Positions 43,323 to 52,329 of a stretch of 59,646 nucleotides of DNA are shown piece after piece. Source of the DNA: an uncultured archaeon (lineage in GTDB: Archaea > Thermoproteota > Bathyarchaeia > TCS64). A program made the translations under genes and the position numbers. Each line of letters starts with the position of its first letter. The first letter of the stretch is position 1. The notes under the pieces are model-generated. The model did no database searches. It saw only the letters and a list, made by a program, of their open reading frames with translations, and was not told the origin of the DNA. The DNA lies in contig CALIUM010000026.1 of the NCBI GenBank assembly GCA_938048735.1, positions 1-59,646 on the forward strand, written 5' to 3'.

Positions 43323-44618
43323 ATGGAAAGAGAGGACGTTAAGAGAACGCTCAAACTGATACCCTTTGAAGAAGCGCAGCGTCAACTCCTGAAGGCGGCA
43401 TGTATTAAACCTTTAGGCCATGAAGAAACCCCCGTAGAGGATTCTCTAGGTCGGGTGTTGGCAGTTGATATAATCTCTAGTTTAAATATCCCCGGCGAAG
43501 ATCGCGCTGTTTTTGATGGATATGCTGTTCGGTCGATAGACACTCAAAATGCCTCATTAAAGAACCCGGTATACTTAAAAATCGTCGGTAAGGCTTTTCC
43601 GGGCGAGCCACCTTCTCAAATCTCCCATGGTCAAGCGATCTATACAGCGTGTGGAGCCATCCTGCCAAGGGGCGCAGATGCTATCATCAAGGTAGAAAAT
43701 ACACGCCAGCTGGGCGAAGAGATTGAGATACGTTCACCAGTGATGCCGGGAGAAAACATAGGCAGGGTCGGTGAGGATGTTAAAGCGGGAGAACTCTTAT
43801 TCAGAAAGGGACATGTTCTAAGGCCCCAAGATATAGGATTGTTGGCTGGAATGGGATTAAATCTCGTCAAAGTTTTTCGAAGGCCACGTATAGGCATAAT
43901 ATCTGTTGGGGACGAGCTAATCAAGTTAAGTGAGAAACATCCGTTAAGGATGGCGAATAACTATGCACTCATAATCTCCAGCTTGATTTCTGAATTTGGA
44001 GGGGTTCCACGAATATTTGGGATAGTTCCTGACGACTTAAACCAAATTAAATTGAGGATTTCAGAGGCTTTAAAGGAGTCGGAAATAGTTGCCACGATTG
44101 CCGGTTGCTCCCTCGGCACCAAAGACTTAGTGCCAGATGCCATCAACGCTCTAGGTAATCCGGGCCTAGTTTTTCATGGGATCAGGTTAAGCCCTGGGAA
44201 AGTATCCGGGGCGGGAGTTATCGATGGAAAGCCGATTGTCATGTTGCCTGGTCACATAGTTTCAGCCTATGCAGCCTTCTACTTGTTTCTAGCTCCTTTG
44301 ATTGCTCAATATTACGGATTAAATGTAGAATCTATCTTTCCTACTGTTAGAGCAAAAATTTCTCAAGATGTAAAGGCAAAGCCAATATCAACCTTTATGC
44401 GTGTCCATTTAACTCATTCTAAGAATGGTCTTATAGCAGAGCCCATTCATGGCGGTTCTGGAGTTTTAACTACACTTGTAAAATCAAATGGGTACACTAT
44501 TGTTCCTAGTGGTAAAGAGCTCAAAAGGGGTACAGATATAAAAGTTATTCTTTTTAGTAGATACGAATTTGGTCATATCCTCCAATCGAAAGGAATACAA
44601 AACATAAGTGAAGACTAG
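43323..44618 (+). CDS. moeA: Molybdopterin molybdenumtransferase
   Basis: 431 residues. MoeA landmarks: LIPFEEAQRQLL at the start, DRAVFDGYAVRS near 61-72, GQAIYTACGAILPRGADAIIKVEN, ISVGDELI (MoeA/MogA fold) and GKPIVMLPGHIVSAYAAF. It inserts molybdate or tungstate into molybdopterin. Placed just after the molybdoenzyme operon, it presumably supplies that enzyme, and Fwd as well. ATG at 43323 chosen; TTG at 43320 is also open. Confidence 0.93.
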   Translation: MEREDVKRTLKLIPFEEAQRQLLKAACIKPLGHEETPVEDSLGRVLAVDIISSLNIPGEDRAVFDGYAVRSIDTQNASLKNPVYLKIVGKAFPGEPPSQISHGQAIYTACGAILPRGADAIIKVENTRQLGEEIEIRSPVMPGENIGRVGEDVKAGELLFRKGHVLRPQDIGLLAGMGLNLVKVFRRPRIGIISVGDELIKLSEKHPLRMANNYALIISSLISEFGGVPRIFGIVPDDLNQIKLRISEALKESEIVATIAGCSLGTKDLVPDAINALGNPGLVFHGIRLSPGKVSGAGVIDGKPIVMLPGHIVSAYAAFYLFLAPLIAQYYGLNVESIFPTVRAKISQDVKAKPISTFMRVHLTHSKNGLIAEPIHGGSGVLTTLVKSNGYTIVPSGKELKRGTDIKVILFSRYEFGHILQSKGIQNISED

Positions 44619-44962
44619 TCCAAGGCATTTGGATACCGCACTTTTTTACCAGTCTCTATCGACAAAAACTTTAACTAGACTTAAGAGTCGAACCCAGATG
44701 GCGACAGCCCACTCAGCCCTGAAGCTTCTCCCAATCTCAAGGTGAAATCCATATTTTTAATACCAATATAGAGAGAGATTAAAACATTAAATTAATCAGA
44801 ATTATCTTTGCCGGATATGATTGGCTCAACTTATCTGATATAGAACTTGATTGTAACTTAATTATGGAGAAAAACAAGAATACCGAATCAGGGCTGGAAC
44901 CAAGAAGATTCAAGAGACTGGAAATGGAAAGCCTCTTATTTAGGATCTTTATATTAGGGTTG
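44619..44962. other. AT-rich intergenic region before tRNA-Pro
   Basis: No complete gene. A short plus-strand tail (about 44692-44769, NPDGDSPLSPEASPNL...) could be gene debris. TTATTTAG near 44936 is a possible box A for the tRNA. Confidence 0.3.
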
Positions 44963-45072
44963 GGGGCCGTGGTCCAGCTTGGTCTAAGATTCGCGCCTGG
45001 GGAGGCCTCTCATGAGAGGATAAACACCCAGAGCGTGCGAGGTCGTGGGTTCAAATCCCACCGGCCCCACCA
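44963..45072 (+). tRNA. tRNA-Pro(GGG) with a 31-base canonical intron
   Basis: Acceptor GGGGCCG/CGGCCCC, discriminator A, encoded CCA (45070-45072), anticodon stem CGCGC (44992-44996)/GTGCG (45035-45039), loop CTGGGG-C with anticodon GGG at 44999-45001, T-arm GTGGG TTCAAAT CCCAC. The intron 45003-45033 follows position 37. Its CCCAG end pairs with the anticodon-side CTGGG to form the central helix of the splice motif, and it contains a CCTCTC-AT-GAGAGG hairpin. Confidence 0.95.
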
Positions 45073-45152
45073 TGGGATACACCATCCCCACAGGCTACCT
45101 GCGCCTCTTGAATATTGATAGCGAGGGATTCGTGAAAACGAGTAGCCTAGCC

Positions 45153-45728
45153 TTACTCCAGCCCCTTAATCCTCTTTATCAGCCAGACAATCTTCTTCGC
45201 AAAGTCCTTCGCGGTTCTCAATCCCTCCTCGTCCCTCATAACCTCCCCCATCTCCGTCCCAAACGCTATATTCCAGTATGTTGAGCTTGGGACAATCATG
45301 CCTTGCTGGAGGAAGAAGAATAGTAGCTTTGCTAGTGTGAAGTTTTGTCCGGCTCTTCTAGCCACAACAAGGGGGCCACCAACTTTATTCTCAAATACCT
45401 CCCCCCTAGCTCTTGAGACTAGGGCCGCCCTATCAATTAAGGCCTTTATCTGAGGCGTCGCCGACCCAAAGTAGACCGGTGAGGCTAGTATTATCCCATC
45501 GGCCTTAACCATCTTCTCAAATATCCCCTGAAAGTCATCTTTTATTCGGCATTCACCAGTCTCCCCGCACGAGAAGCATGCGTCACAAGGCTTAATCTCC
45601 CTGCCAGCCAACCTTATGAGCTCGGTCTGGGCTCCATCACCGGCGGCAACCCTCAATGCCTCTGAGAGGAGAATCTCGGTGTTGCCATTAACCCTCGGGC
45701 TGCCAGAAATCCCCACTATATAAATCAT
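45153..45728 (-). CDS. NAD(P)H-dependent FMN reductase / iron-sulfur flavoprotein-like
   Basis: 191 residues of flavodoxin-like fold: VGISGSPRVNGNTEILL (4-20) binds the FMN phosphate, and LASPVYFGSATPQIKALIDR is the family's second loop. A cysteine set, CDACFSCGETGEC (48-60), resembles the compact 4Fe-4S motif of archaeal iron-sulfur flavoproteins, so it may carry a cluster as well as FMN. Physiological donor and acceptor unknown. Confidence 0.85.
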   Translation of the reverse strand: MIYIVGISGSPRVNGNTEILLSEALRVAAGDGAQTELIRLAGREIKPCDACFSCGETGECRIKDDFQGIFEKMVKADGIILASPVYFGSATPQIKALIDRAALVSRARGEVFENKVGGPLVVARRAGQNFTLAKLLFFFLQQGMIVPSSTYWNIAFGTEMGEVMRDEEGLRTAKDFAKKIVWLIKRIKGLE

Positions 45729-45813
45729 CTCTAAGCCACAGATTCAAAGGTTCTGTTATTCCATTTTATAAATCTGCGCATTACGCTATGAAATTATCCT
45801 CAGTTTATTGTGG

Positions 45814-45897
45814 GGTCTTAATGTAATAGAACGTGGATCCGTTAGGAATACCGCCAACAAGCCCCAAAGGCGAGAAACCAGGATGATCGAGTTCTAG
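45814..45897 (+). pseudogene. Possible transposase (TnpB-like) C-terminal remnant
   Basis: A 27-codon plus-strand tail, GLNVIERGSVRNTANKPQ..., ends at a stop at 45895. GLNVxxRG is reminiscent of the end of IS200/IS605 TnpB proteins after the zinc ribbon, but nothing upstream keeps the frame. Weak call. The rest of 45729-46300 shows no gene. Confidence 0.2.
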
Positions 45898-46302
45898 AAT
45901 GTGATGATAAACTATGTACTAGGGTGGGAGCCGGCCTAGCCACCCCCTCTTTTAGATATCTATTCTAAATCGCTACCTACCTTGTACTCGCGCTATGTGA
46001 TTCCTAATTTAAACCGATCTTTAGGTGCTCCGCTTTGGTGTTTTGAGGCCCTCCATCCTTAACGATGTTGCCCCTTTATTCGAAAAATAGAAAAAGAAGC
46101 GAATTGGATCAATTCGCGGTACCCTGATTGACTAGCCACATAGAACTCCTGTTGAGGATTCTCTCACTCAGAGAAGATGAGAATGAGAGATATTATAGAG
46201 TTATAAGCCTCAAGTTCCATTATGAGACCCTCTCCGAAGGAAAGGATCATAAAAATCCATCCTTAGATAAAAGCATATCATCACCAGTATATTAATTGAT
46301 TT

Positions 46303-46693
46303 AGGAAGAGGTTTACGGGTTTAGACGTAGGCAAGATAATATTGACTCTGGGCTCGGCGTTTGTCTCTTTTATTATAGGCCTCCGCTTGATGGAGATTAT
46401 AACATTCGACACAGAATTTCTAACAAACAGTATAATGTTATTTGTTCTCGGAACAGTATTATTAGTTGAGGCATTAAAGATTATTAGTTGAGGCATTAAA
46501 GAGCAGCGTAAAATCTCTAAGAAACCCTTTAGTAGCTATATTGATAGCTTTGGGACTTTCAGCTTACATAACTGGTTTTTTCGAGATACTCTCAGGAATT
46601 GTCGAAATAGTAATTCCTCCACGAGTTTTTTGAGCAATAGGTCTATTATATATAATCCTAAGCGTAATAATAATTATACAAATCTGGAAATAA
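46303..46693 (+). pseudogene. Broken small membrane-protein gene (tandem duplication plus stop)
   Basis: The plus strand reads RKRFTGLDVGKIILTLGSAFVSF... and then ...LSAYITGFFEILSGIVEI, clearly a membrane protein with four hydrophobic helices. Two lesions break it. First, a perfect 22-base tandem duplication (46458-46479 and 46480-46501) shifts the frame. Second, TGA at 46631-46633 interrupts IPPRVF*AIGLLY, where TGG (Trp) would fit. No start codon is found upstream in frame. With both repaired the frame runs to TAA at 46691. Family not recognised. Confidence 0.75.
46458..46501. repeat. Perfect 22-bp tandem duplication
   Basis: Two identical adjacent copies of ATTATTAGTTGAGGCATTAA+AG. Removing one restores the reading frame of the membrane-protein pseudogene, so this is a recent slippage or repair event. 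Confidence 0.95.
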
Positions 46694-46846
46694 CGAAATA
46701 GTTTATTAATTCGATAACTTCACATTCTTTGAATGGCAAGTCAACAATTATCCCATCTTTATATAAAACACTACGAATTACTTATTTTTTCTATAAATCC
46801 AAGAAAAGAGTGAAATTTTATTCACCTCACACATACTTGAAATATC

Positions 46847-47355
46847 TTAACAATTTCCTCCGAGTATCTTGATCCCATCATCCGAATATCCTCTTGCAAC
46901 AAGACCACCTGTTATGAAACTTATTTTACTTATACTATTAAGTTCGAATACATAGTAGTGCTCGAAGGGATGCTTTCTTCTAGTATGGCTTGTTGGATCA
47001 GGTTGGAACCTCACTTCAAATATCTGGTTATGAACTCCATAATACTCCTCCGTGTAATGCCCTAATTTATCCAGGCCAAGGCCTACATAATCAATGTGGT
47101 CTAAGAAGTGCTCGAACGTTGAGCCCTGGAGATCCCATTCAAATTTTCGCTAACTCGAGAAAAGGAAACCATGTTCGCAAGAGAGAGCTGCACGAAGTAT
47201 CTCTCCTTTGAGGGGTTCTCGTAATCTCTAAATCTTAATTTTTAAGGCTGGATCTCAATGTAAAGACGATACCCCCCCCTAGGTTTTTTGATCCTAAGAA
47301 TTAGGCCCATATCCGTATAACGAACATTTAGAATCCTTACTATTTTAATTGGCAT
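46847..47355 (-). pseudogene. Decayed gene of unknown family
   Basis: On the minus strand, ATG at 47355 starts MPIKIVRILNVRYTDMGLILR... and reaches a TAA after EIQP (about 47243-47245). It continues in frame as KLRFRDYENPSKERYFVQLS, then needs a frameshift near 47140-47160 to go on as WDLQGSTFEHFLDHIDYVGL ... KILGGNC, ending at 46847. About 168 codons in all. The pieces join as one soluble protein rich in aromatic residues. I do not recognise the family. Neighbouring DNA is likewise decayed. Confidence 0.65.
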
Positions 47356-47709
47356 GAGGAGGCAAGTATACTCCTGCATAGAAGCATTGAAAGAGAAAAT
47401 AGGAGTAGTTAAAACACCTTATCACATGTTTTCAGGATGATTAACATAAGCCTACACCTTACACCATAAAATCCTCTATGCCTGAAGACTCTCCAAAGGG
47501 ATACGAGAACTCTCTATCAAGATATTTTGGTTGGACAGACTGTGCGTTAGATAAACACGCTTCTGACTCTATAAGTTGATAAACAAAAACCCTTATGGCT
47601 CAAACCCTTACCTCATCAGGGACTATTTAAGTACTTATTTCCTTCTAAAGCATAACATAGAGAACTGATTTAAAAATAAAAATTAAGAGATTGTTAGTTT
47701 ATATCTAAA
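47356..47709. other. AT-rich region without recognisable features
   Basis: No frame, RNA gene or repeat was identified; it continues the decaying stretch 45.7-47.7 kb. Confidence 0.4.
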
Positions 47710-48363
47710 TTATTGGTATTCTATCTTCTTATAGCATAGCCACCAGTCTAAACATTTTATTTCTCCAGTTCTTTCTTGTTCCTTTCTTTTACCTATCATT
47801 TCAACAGTGTTTGCTGGAGGAACAATTACATTGTCTTCTATGATCTCATTTTTTGGCCAATTAGCTGGTATTGCATATCCTTTGTCAGCTATCTGTAGAG
47901 CTTTTACCATTCTAACTATTTCATCCATGTTTCGGCCTAACTCCATTGGGTAGTAAAGTATTGCTCTAACAATTCCTTTCGGATCAACAATAAATACTGC
48001 CCTTACAGTTTGCGTTCCTCCTGCTTGTTTGTGTCTCATCCCCAATCTTCCTGATATTTCACCAGCATTATCAGCAATTATAGGGAACTTGATCTCAACC
48101 CCAATTTTCTCTTTTATCCATTCCTCCCACTTAAGATGTGAATAAACCTGGTCTATACTTAGCCCTATAAGATCACATTGTAATTTTTGAAACTCGTCAT
48201 ATCTTTTCTGAAAGGCAACGAACTCCGTCGTGCACACTGGTGTGAAATCCGCGGGGTGGCTGAAGAGGACAAACCATCTACCATTGTAGCTATCGGGAAG
48301 CTTGATTAACCCCCTTGTGGTCCTAACCTCCATCTGTGGGAATTTATCGCCTATCAAAGGCAT
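47710..48363 (-). CDS. Peroxiredoxin (Prx6/AhpC-TSA type)
   Basis: About 217 residues from ATG at 48363 ([18 protein letters not shown]); an in-frame TTG lies nine codons upstream. The peroxidatic Cys is in [13 protein letters not shown] (about 36-48), with the usual Thr and a distant Arg. Two or more further Cys near the C-terminus (CLDWWLC) can resolve the disulfide, as in archaeal 2-Cys Prx6-type enzymes. It removes H2O2 and organic peroxides. A TTATATAG box A lies about 45-50 bases upstream of the ATG. Confidence 0.93.
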   Translation of the reverse strand: MPLIGDKFPQMEVRTTRGLIKLPDSYNGRWFVLFSHPADFTPVCTTEFVAFQKRYDEFQKLQCDLIGLSIDQVYSHLKWEEWIKEKIGVEIKFPIIADNAGEISGRLGMRHKQAGGTQTVRAVFIVDPKGIVRAILYYPMELGRNMDEIVRMVKALQIADKGYAIPANWPKNEIIEDNVIVPPANTVEMIGKRKEQERTGEIKCLDWWLCYKKIEYQ

Positions 48364-48566
48364 CCTATACTCTTCCACACATATCACCAAGAAAAAGGGA
48401 CCAACTTAACTATATAAGAATTAACCTCGTAGTTAACAGAAAATGTTTAATGTCTATAATTGTTAGTTTTAAAACTGAGTTTTAATCTTTAATATTTGGA
48501 GGCGGGTTTAAGGTAGAGTAGTCACCAGACTTCTTAGAGGAATCCCCCGCTAAAAATGGGTTCTTT

Positions 48567-49766
48567 CTAATCTGTGGCGTTCTTCTTCACCCTCATGAGA
48601 GTTATGGGCATAGTTCCAATAGCCAGTAGGGCGACTGCAACCCTGAAGACACGGCTTGTGGACATCACCGCGGACAAGCTCCCCGCTATTATAGCTCCCA
48701 ATCCCTCTCCCACCTCAAACATCGTGGACAGATATGAGACTGCCACCCCAGATGGCCCCCCTCTTAATACATCCCCGAGGAGGGCCCACTCCGTCACCGC
48801 CCTCGTTCCCCAGGCAACGCCTTCGATGGCCATGGCTAAGAGAAGTAGGTTGATGCCTCTGGCCTCTGAAAGGACTGCATAAGCCGCTATCGAGGAGATG
48901 TATGATGCCACGAGAGGGGCCTTCCTACCAACCCTATCCGAGATCCTTCCCGCTGGGATTCTGGCAAGGGTGTTCATCAGTCCCCTAAGCGTGAACATGA
49001 ACCCCAATAGTGAGAGAGGAACTCCGAGCTCATTTACAGCATAGATCGAGAAAATGGTGTTGAATATCCCATCGGCGGCTGAGAAGGTGACCCTAGCGAC
49101 GGAGATGGAATTTATCGCTCTGGACTTAACCACCACCGATAGGGAGGATAGGCTATCCCTAAGGTTTCTGGCATCCCCCTCCTGAGAATTGTCTGTTCTA
49201 GTTGTATGAGACGAGGGTCTCAATACGCTGGAGGCCGCTAGAATGACCAATAGTCCGGTCAAGGGGAATAATGAGGCACATAAAAACATTCCACGGTAGC
49301 CCAACCACCCTATCAGGATGCCGTTCACAAGGGGCCCTGTCATCATCGCTAGGGCGACGGAGGTGAGATATGTGCCCATGATGGCTCCTCTTCTATCTGG
49401 TGGGGAGAGGTCCGAGGCTATGGAGATGGCTATTGGATTGAAGCTCATGAGAGGCACCGCGTGAAGAAGCCTTACCGGATACAGCCAGCCAACATCTGGA
49501 GCATAGAAGTAGAGAAGAAGGGAGAGTGGTTGGATGAATAGTGAGAAGGCTAGTATAAACCATCTCTCCAGCCTCTCAGATAATATTCCAAAGGGTATTC
49601 TACCAATTATAACAGCTACTGAAGAGATGGCCATTAGAAGACCTACCTCAAACTTCGAGGCTCCGAGAAGAGTGAAATACAGGGTTATTATGGGACCAAT
49701 AACAGTATTTCCCATAAAGAAGCTAAAGGACATGATTAAAAGTAGATATAACCTTCTCTGCGCCAT
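48567..49766 (-). CDS. Major facilitator superfamily transporter
   Basis: 399 residues and 12 predicted helices in two halves with a polar loop of about 30 residues between. The MFS loop motif is seen as GRIPFGILSERLERW (after helix 2) and again as ARIPAGRISDRVGRKAPL in the second half. A proton-linked transporter, perhaps drug/metabolite efflux; substrate cannot be inferred. It stands between peroxiredoxin and the divergent FprA gene. Confidence 0.88.
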   Translation of the reverse strand: MAQRRLYLLLIMSFSFFMGNTVIGPIITLYFTLLGASKFEVGLLMAISSVAVIIGRIPFGILSERLERWFILAFSLFIQPLSLLLYFYAPDVGWLYPVRLLHAVPLMSFNPIAISIASDLSPPDRRGAIMGTYLTSVALAMMTGPLVNGILIGWLGYRGMFLCASLFPLTGLLVILAASSVLRPSSHTTRTDNSQEGDARNLRDSLSSLSVVVKSRAINSISVARVTFSAADGIFNTIFSIYAVNELGVPLSLLGFMFTLRGLMNTLARIPAGRISDRVGRKAPLVASYISSIAAYAVLSEARGINLLLLAMAIEGVAWGTRAVTEWALLGDVLRGGPSGVAVSYLSTMFEVGEGLGAIIAGSLSAVMSTSRVFRVAVALLAIGTMPITLMRVKKNATD

Positions 49767-49918
49767 CCAAACTCAACCCCTCCACAGGTTTTTAACCTTA
49801 TCGGAGGCGTTTAGATCGTTTCGGGTCAAACCCATTTTAAGGATATTTATAATCCAACAATTTTAAAGTATAAAACTAAAGCGCAATATTTTTAACTTCG
49901 GATTGAGTTAGACAGAGC

Positions 49919-51094
49919 ATGTTTTACACCCCTGAAGTCTCTGATAGGGTCTACTTCGTAGGTGTCAAAGATCATAATAGGAGGATATTCGACGCCCTCA
50001 TCCCCCTACCGAAGGGGACCTCATACAACTCATACCTAGTCAAGGGTAAGAGGAATGCCCTTATAGACACCGTCAATCCCGGGTTCGAAGAGGAACTTGT
50101 AGGGAGGATAGAGGAGGTAATGGATATAGGGGAACTGAATTATGTCGTGATGAACCACGCCGAGCCGGATCATGCGGGAGCAATTCCATATATAATGAAG
50201 TTATGTGATGCAAGCCTCATCGCAACTGAGAAGGGCGCTGAGATGGCTATGCACTACTATAATGTGCCCGAGGAAAGGGTGATGAAGGTAAAGGATGGAG
50301 ATATCTTGGACCTCGGCGGGAAGACCCTGAGGTTCCTGGAGGCCCCATGGCTCCACTGGCCCGAGACCATGTTCACATACCTTGAGGAGAACCGGCTCCT
50401 CTTCCCATGCGACTTCTTCGGATCCCACACGGCATACGCTCTATATGACGACTCCGAGGAGCTCATACCCCTCGCGAAGAAGTACTTCGGGGAGATCATG
50501 ATGCCCTTCAGGGAGATGGGCCGGAGGGCTTTGGAGAGGTTGAGGGAGTTCGAGATCGAGATGATCGCCCCAAGCCACGGCCCAGTGATTAGAAATCCCG
50601 AGAGGATCATGGAGGCTTATAGAAGATGGACCAGCGGGGAGACAACGGGGAAGGCCCTCATCCTCTACGTGAGCATGTGGGGCTCGACCGAGGCCATGAT
50701 CAAATCGATGGCCTCAGCCCTCATCTCTAGGGGAGTGGAGGTGAACATCTACAACATAGCGAATAGTGATCTCGGAGATATCGCCGGAGAACTCGTCGAC
50801 TCCCGAGGAATAGTCCTTGGAACCCCAACCGTACTGGGCGGGATGCATCCCATGGCCGCATATGCAGCATCCCTCATAAAGGCTCTACGTCCACCCGTTA
50901 GATATGGGGTAGTATTAGGCTCATATAATTGGGGTGGTGGAGGAGTCAAACAGGCTGTGGAGGCCCTGAAGGCCGCAAGGGTGGAGGTGGTGGGATCGCT
51001 GGAGGTTAGAGGCCCACCATCCCATGAAGATCATAAGAAAATAAATGAGATGGGGGGTCTCCTCTCAAAGAGGATCATGGAAGGGGAAAGATGA
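49919..51094 (+). CDS. fprA: F420H2 oxidase / A-type flavodiiron protein
   Basis: 391 residues. The N-terminal MBL-like diiron domain has NHAEPDHAG (about 79-87) and further His/Asp ligands in HWPETMF, FPCDFFGSH and PSHGPV. The C-terminal flavodoxin domain has VSMWGSTEAMIKS as FMN-phosphate loop. Methanogen relatives reduce O2 to water with F420H2 (some act on NO). Its stop overlaps the hemerythrin-like gene by four bases, so they are co-translated as an oxygen-defence pair. Confidence 0.93.
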   Translation: MFYTPEVSDRVYFVGVKDHNRRIFDALIPLPKGTSYNSYLVKGKRNALIDTVNPGFEEELVGRIEEVMDIGELNYVVMNHAEPDHAGAIPYIMKLCDASLIATEKGAEMAMHYYNVPEERVMKVKDGDILDLGGKTLRFLEAPWLHWPETMFTYLEENRLLFPCDFFGSHTAYALYDDSEELIPLAKKYFGEIMMPFREMGRRALERLREFEIEMIAPSHGPVIRNPERIMEAYRRWTSGETTGKALILYVSMWGSTEAMIKSMASALISRGVEVNIYNIANSDLGDIAGELVDSRGIVLGTPTVLGGMHPMAAYAASLIKALRPPVRYGVVLGSYNWGGGGVKQAVEALKAARVEVVGSLEVRGPPSHEDHKKINEMGGLLSKRIMEGER

Positions 51095-51651
51095 ATTCTA
51101 TTAATGTCTTGAAGAGGGAGCATGAGGAGATAACCGAGATGCTGAGCATCCTTGAGAGGATCAGCGAAAGGATCAGATCTGAGGTTGAGATAGATCCAGA
51201 ACACCTCAAAAGGGCTCTCGAGTTCATAAAGGTCTTCGCTGACAGGTGCCACCATGGTAAGGAGGAGGGCATCCTCTTCCCTATGATGGAGGGGTATGGT
51301 GTTCCTAGGGCCGGACCCATCGGAGTGATGCTCATGGAACACGAGCTAGGCCGAGGATATGTGAATGAGATGGCAGAGGCGATGGAGAGATATAGGGCCG
51401 GCGATGTAGAGGCACTAGATATCTTCGCTGAGAACGCGGAGAAATATATTGAACTTCTGAAGCAACATATAGATAAGGAGAATGACATTTTGTTTAGGAT
51501 AGCTGAAACGCACATCCCTAGAGATGAAGATGAAAAGTTGTTGGAAAGGTTTGAGGAGCTGGAGAATGAGAAGATAGGTCCTGGGAGGCACATGGAGCTT
51601 CAAAACATCCTCAAGGGCCTAGCAGCGATCTACCTCAAGGAGAACCAATAA
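51091..51651 (+). CDS. Hemerythrin-like (HHE cation-binding) protein
   Basis: 186 residues, a four-helix bundle with the metal-ligand pattern of HHE/hemerythrin proteins: LKREHEEI (His10), CHHGKEEGILFP (about 52-63), MEHELGRGY (near 81) and QHIDKENDILF (near 127). Such proteins bind a diiron site and hold or sense O2 or NO. Coupled translationally to fprA, it may deliver O2 to it. Confidence 0.9.
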   Translation: MNSINVLKREHEEITEMLSILERISERIRSEVEIDPEHLKRALEFIKVFADRCHHGKEEGILFPMMEGYGVPRAGPIGVMLMEHELGRGYVNEMAEAMERYRAGDVEALDIFAENAEKYIELLKQHIDKENDILFRIAETHIPRDEDEKLLERFEELENEKIGPGRHMELQNILKGLAAIYLKENQ

Positions 51652-51724
51652 GAGGGCCAGCTCACCTCCGCCCCCAACGCCGACTCTTCCCATTGGATCC
51701 CTCCCAAGGAGGAAAAGCTTAAAT

Positions 51725-51758
51725 ATATGAGAAATTTTTCATATCATGAATATTTCAT
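51725..51758. promoter_or_regulatory. Two palindromic operator-like sites before the ArsR gene
   Basis: ATATGAGAAATTTTTCATAT (51725-51744) and ATGAATATTTCAT (51746-51758) are two near-perfect palindromes of related sequence (ATGA...TTTCAT). They lie next to a TTAAATATATG box A (51719-51729) and 14-47 bases before the ArsR-type ATG. The layout suggests autoregulation by that protein. Confidence 0.55.
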
Positions 51759-51771
51759 ATGAGGTCTTCCC

Positions 51772-52095
51772 ATGAAGAGGGGGCTGAGCCAGACCTGTTA
51801 TGTCTTCTTCTCCGTCATCTCGAACCCCACCAGGCTCGCCATCCTGGAGGGCCTCCTGGGGCAACCCATGAACGTCTCACAGATGATAGAGCGCCTCAAG
51901 CAGAACCAGAGCATGATCTCCCACAACCTGAGGCCCCTCCTGAGGTGCGGCTTCATAAAGGTTGAGAGGAGAGGTAAGGAGAGGATCTACAGCCTTAACG
52001 GAGATACCGTGGAACATCTCTTCAAGATAGTTGAGAATCACTCTAGGAAGTACTGCCCTACCATGGGAGTATGCCCTCAAAGGAGGACAAAGTAG
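51772..52095 (+). CDS. ArsR-family winged-helix regulator
   Basis: 107 residues with an ArsR-type winged helix: ISNPTRLAILEGLL (17-30), the recognition helix QNQSMISHNLRPLLRCGFIKVERRG and wing ERIYSLN. Cysteines at the N-terminus (SQTCYVFF) and C-terminus (YCPTMGVCPQ) could sense metal, redox state or an FeS ligand. It opens a set of four overlapping genes and is preceded by palindromes suited to autoregulation. Confidence 0.85.
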   Translation: MKRGLSQTCYVFFSVISNPTRLAILEGLLGQPMNVSQMIERLKQNQSMISHNLRPLLRCGFIKVERRGKERIYSLNGDTVEHLFKIVENHSRKYCPTMGVCPQRRTK

Positions 52096-52329
52096 ATGAG
52101 AAAAATGGTGATAAAGGAGGAGGGGGAATTCTGGCCCAAGGTCGTCTGGCGAGATATGAAGCTTATAATCTACTATATAGGTGATAGAGAGGAGGATGTA
52201 ACAATAGTGGAGACAAGAAAAATGGACTTCGAGAATATCCTGAAAAATTTAGAGAGAGGTAGATCGGTCTTCATTACGATGAAGCCATGTAAAGGCCCGA
52301 TGGCTGGAGATGTTTCGAGATGGCTCTGA
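52096..52329 (+). CDS. Small hypothetical protein
   Basis: 77 residues that start directly after the ArsR stop and overlap the ferredoxin start by 10 bases. It contains KVVWRDMKLIIYYIGDREEDVTIVETRKM and one Cys near the end (MKPCKGP). No family is recognised; mixed alpha/beta and soluble. The tight packing between regulator and ferredoxin makes it real and co-expressed. Confidence 0.7.
   Translation: MRKMVIKEEGEFWPKVVWRDMKLIIYYIGDREEDVTIVETRKMDFENILKNLERGRSVFITMKPCKGPMAGDVSRWL

Noticed and set aside
44864-45284. Plus-strand frames across tRNA-Pro
   Set aside because: They read through the tRNA and its 3' end and have no protein-like features outside it.
46281-46496. Minus-strand 71-codon frame
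   Set aside because: It is the antisense of the plus-strand membrane-protein pseudogene, whose hydrophobic helices are clearly the real signal.
46631-46633. In-frame TGA as a selenocysteine codon
   Set aside because: It sits in a membrane helix region where Trp fits, the gene carries a second lesion and no SECIS-like hairpin or Sec machinery is seen.
46990-47211. Plus-strand 73-codon frame
   Set aside because: Antisense to the minus-strand decayed gene, which rejoins into a better protein.
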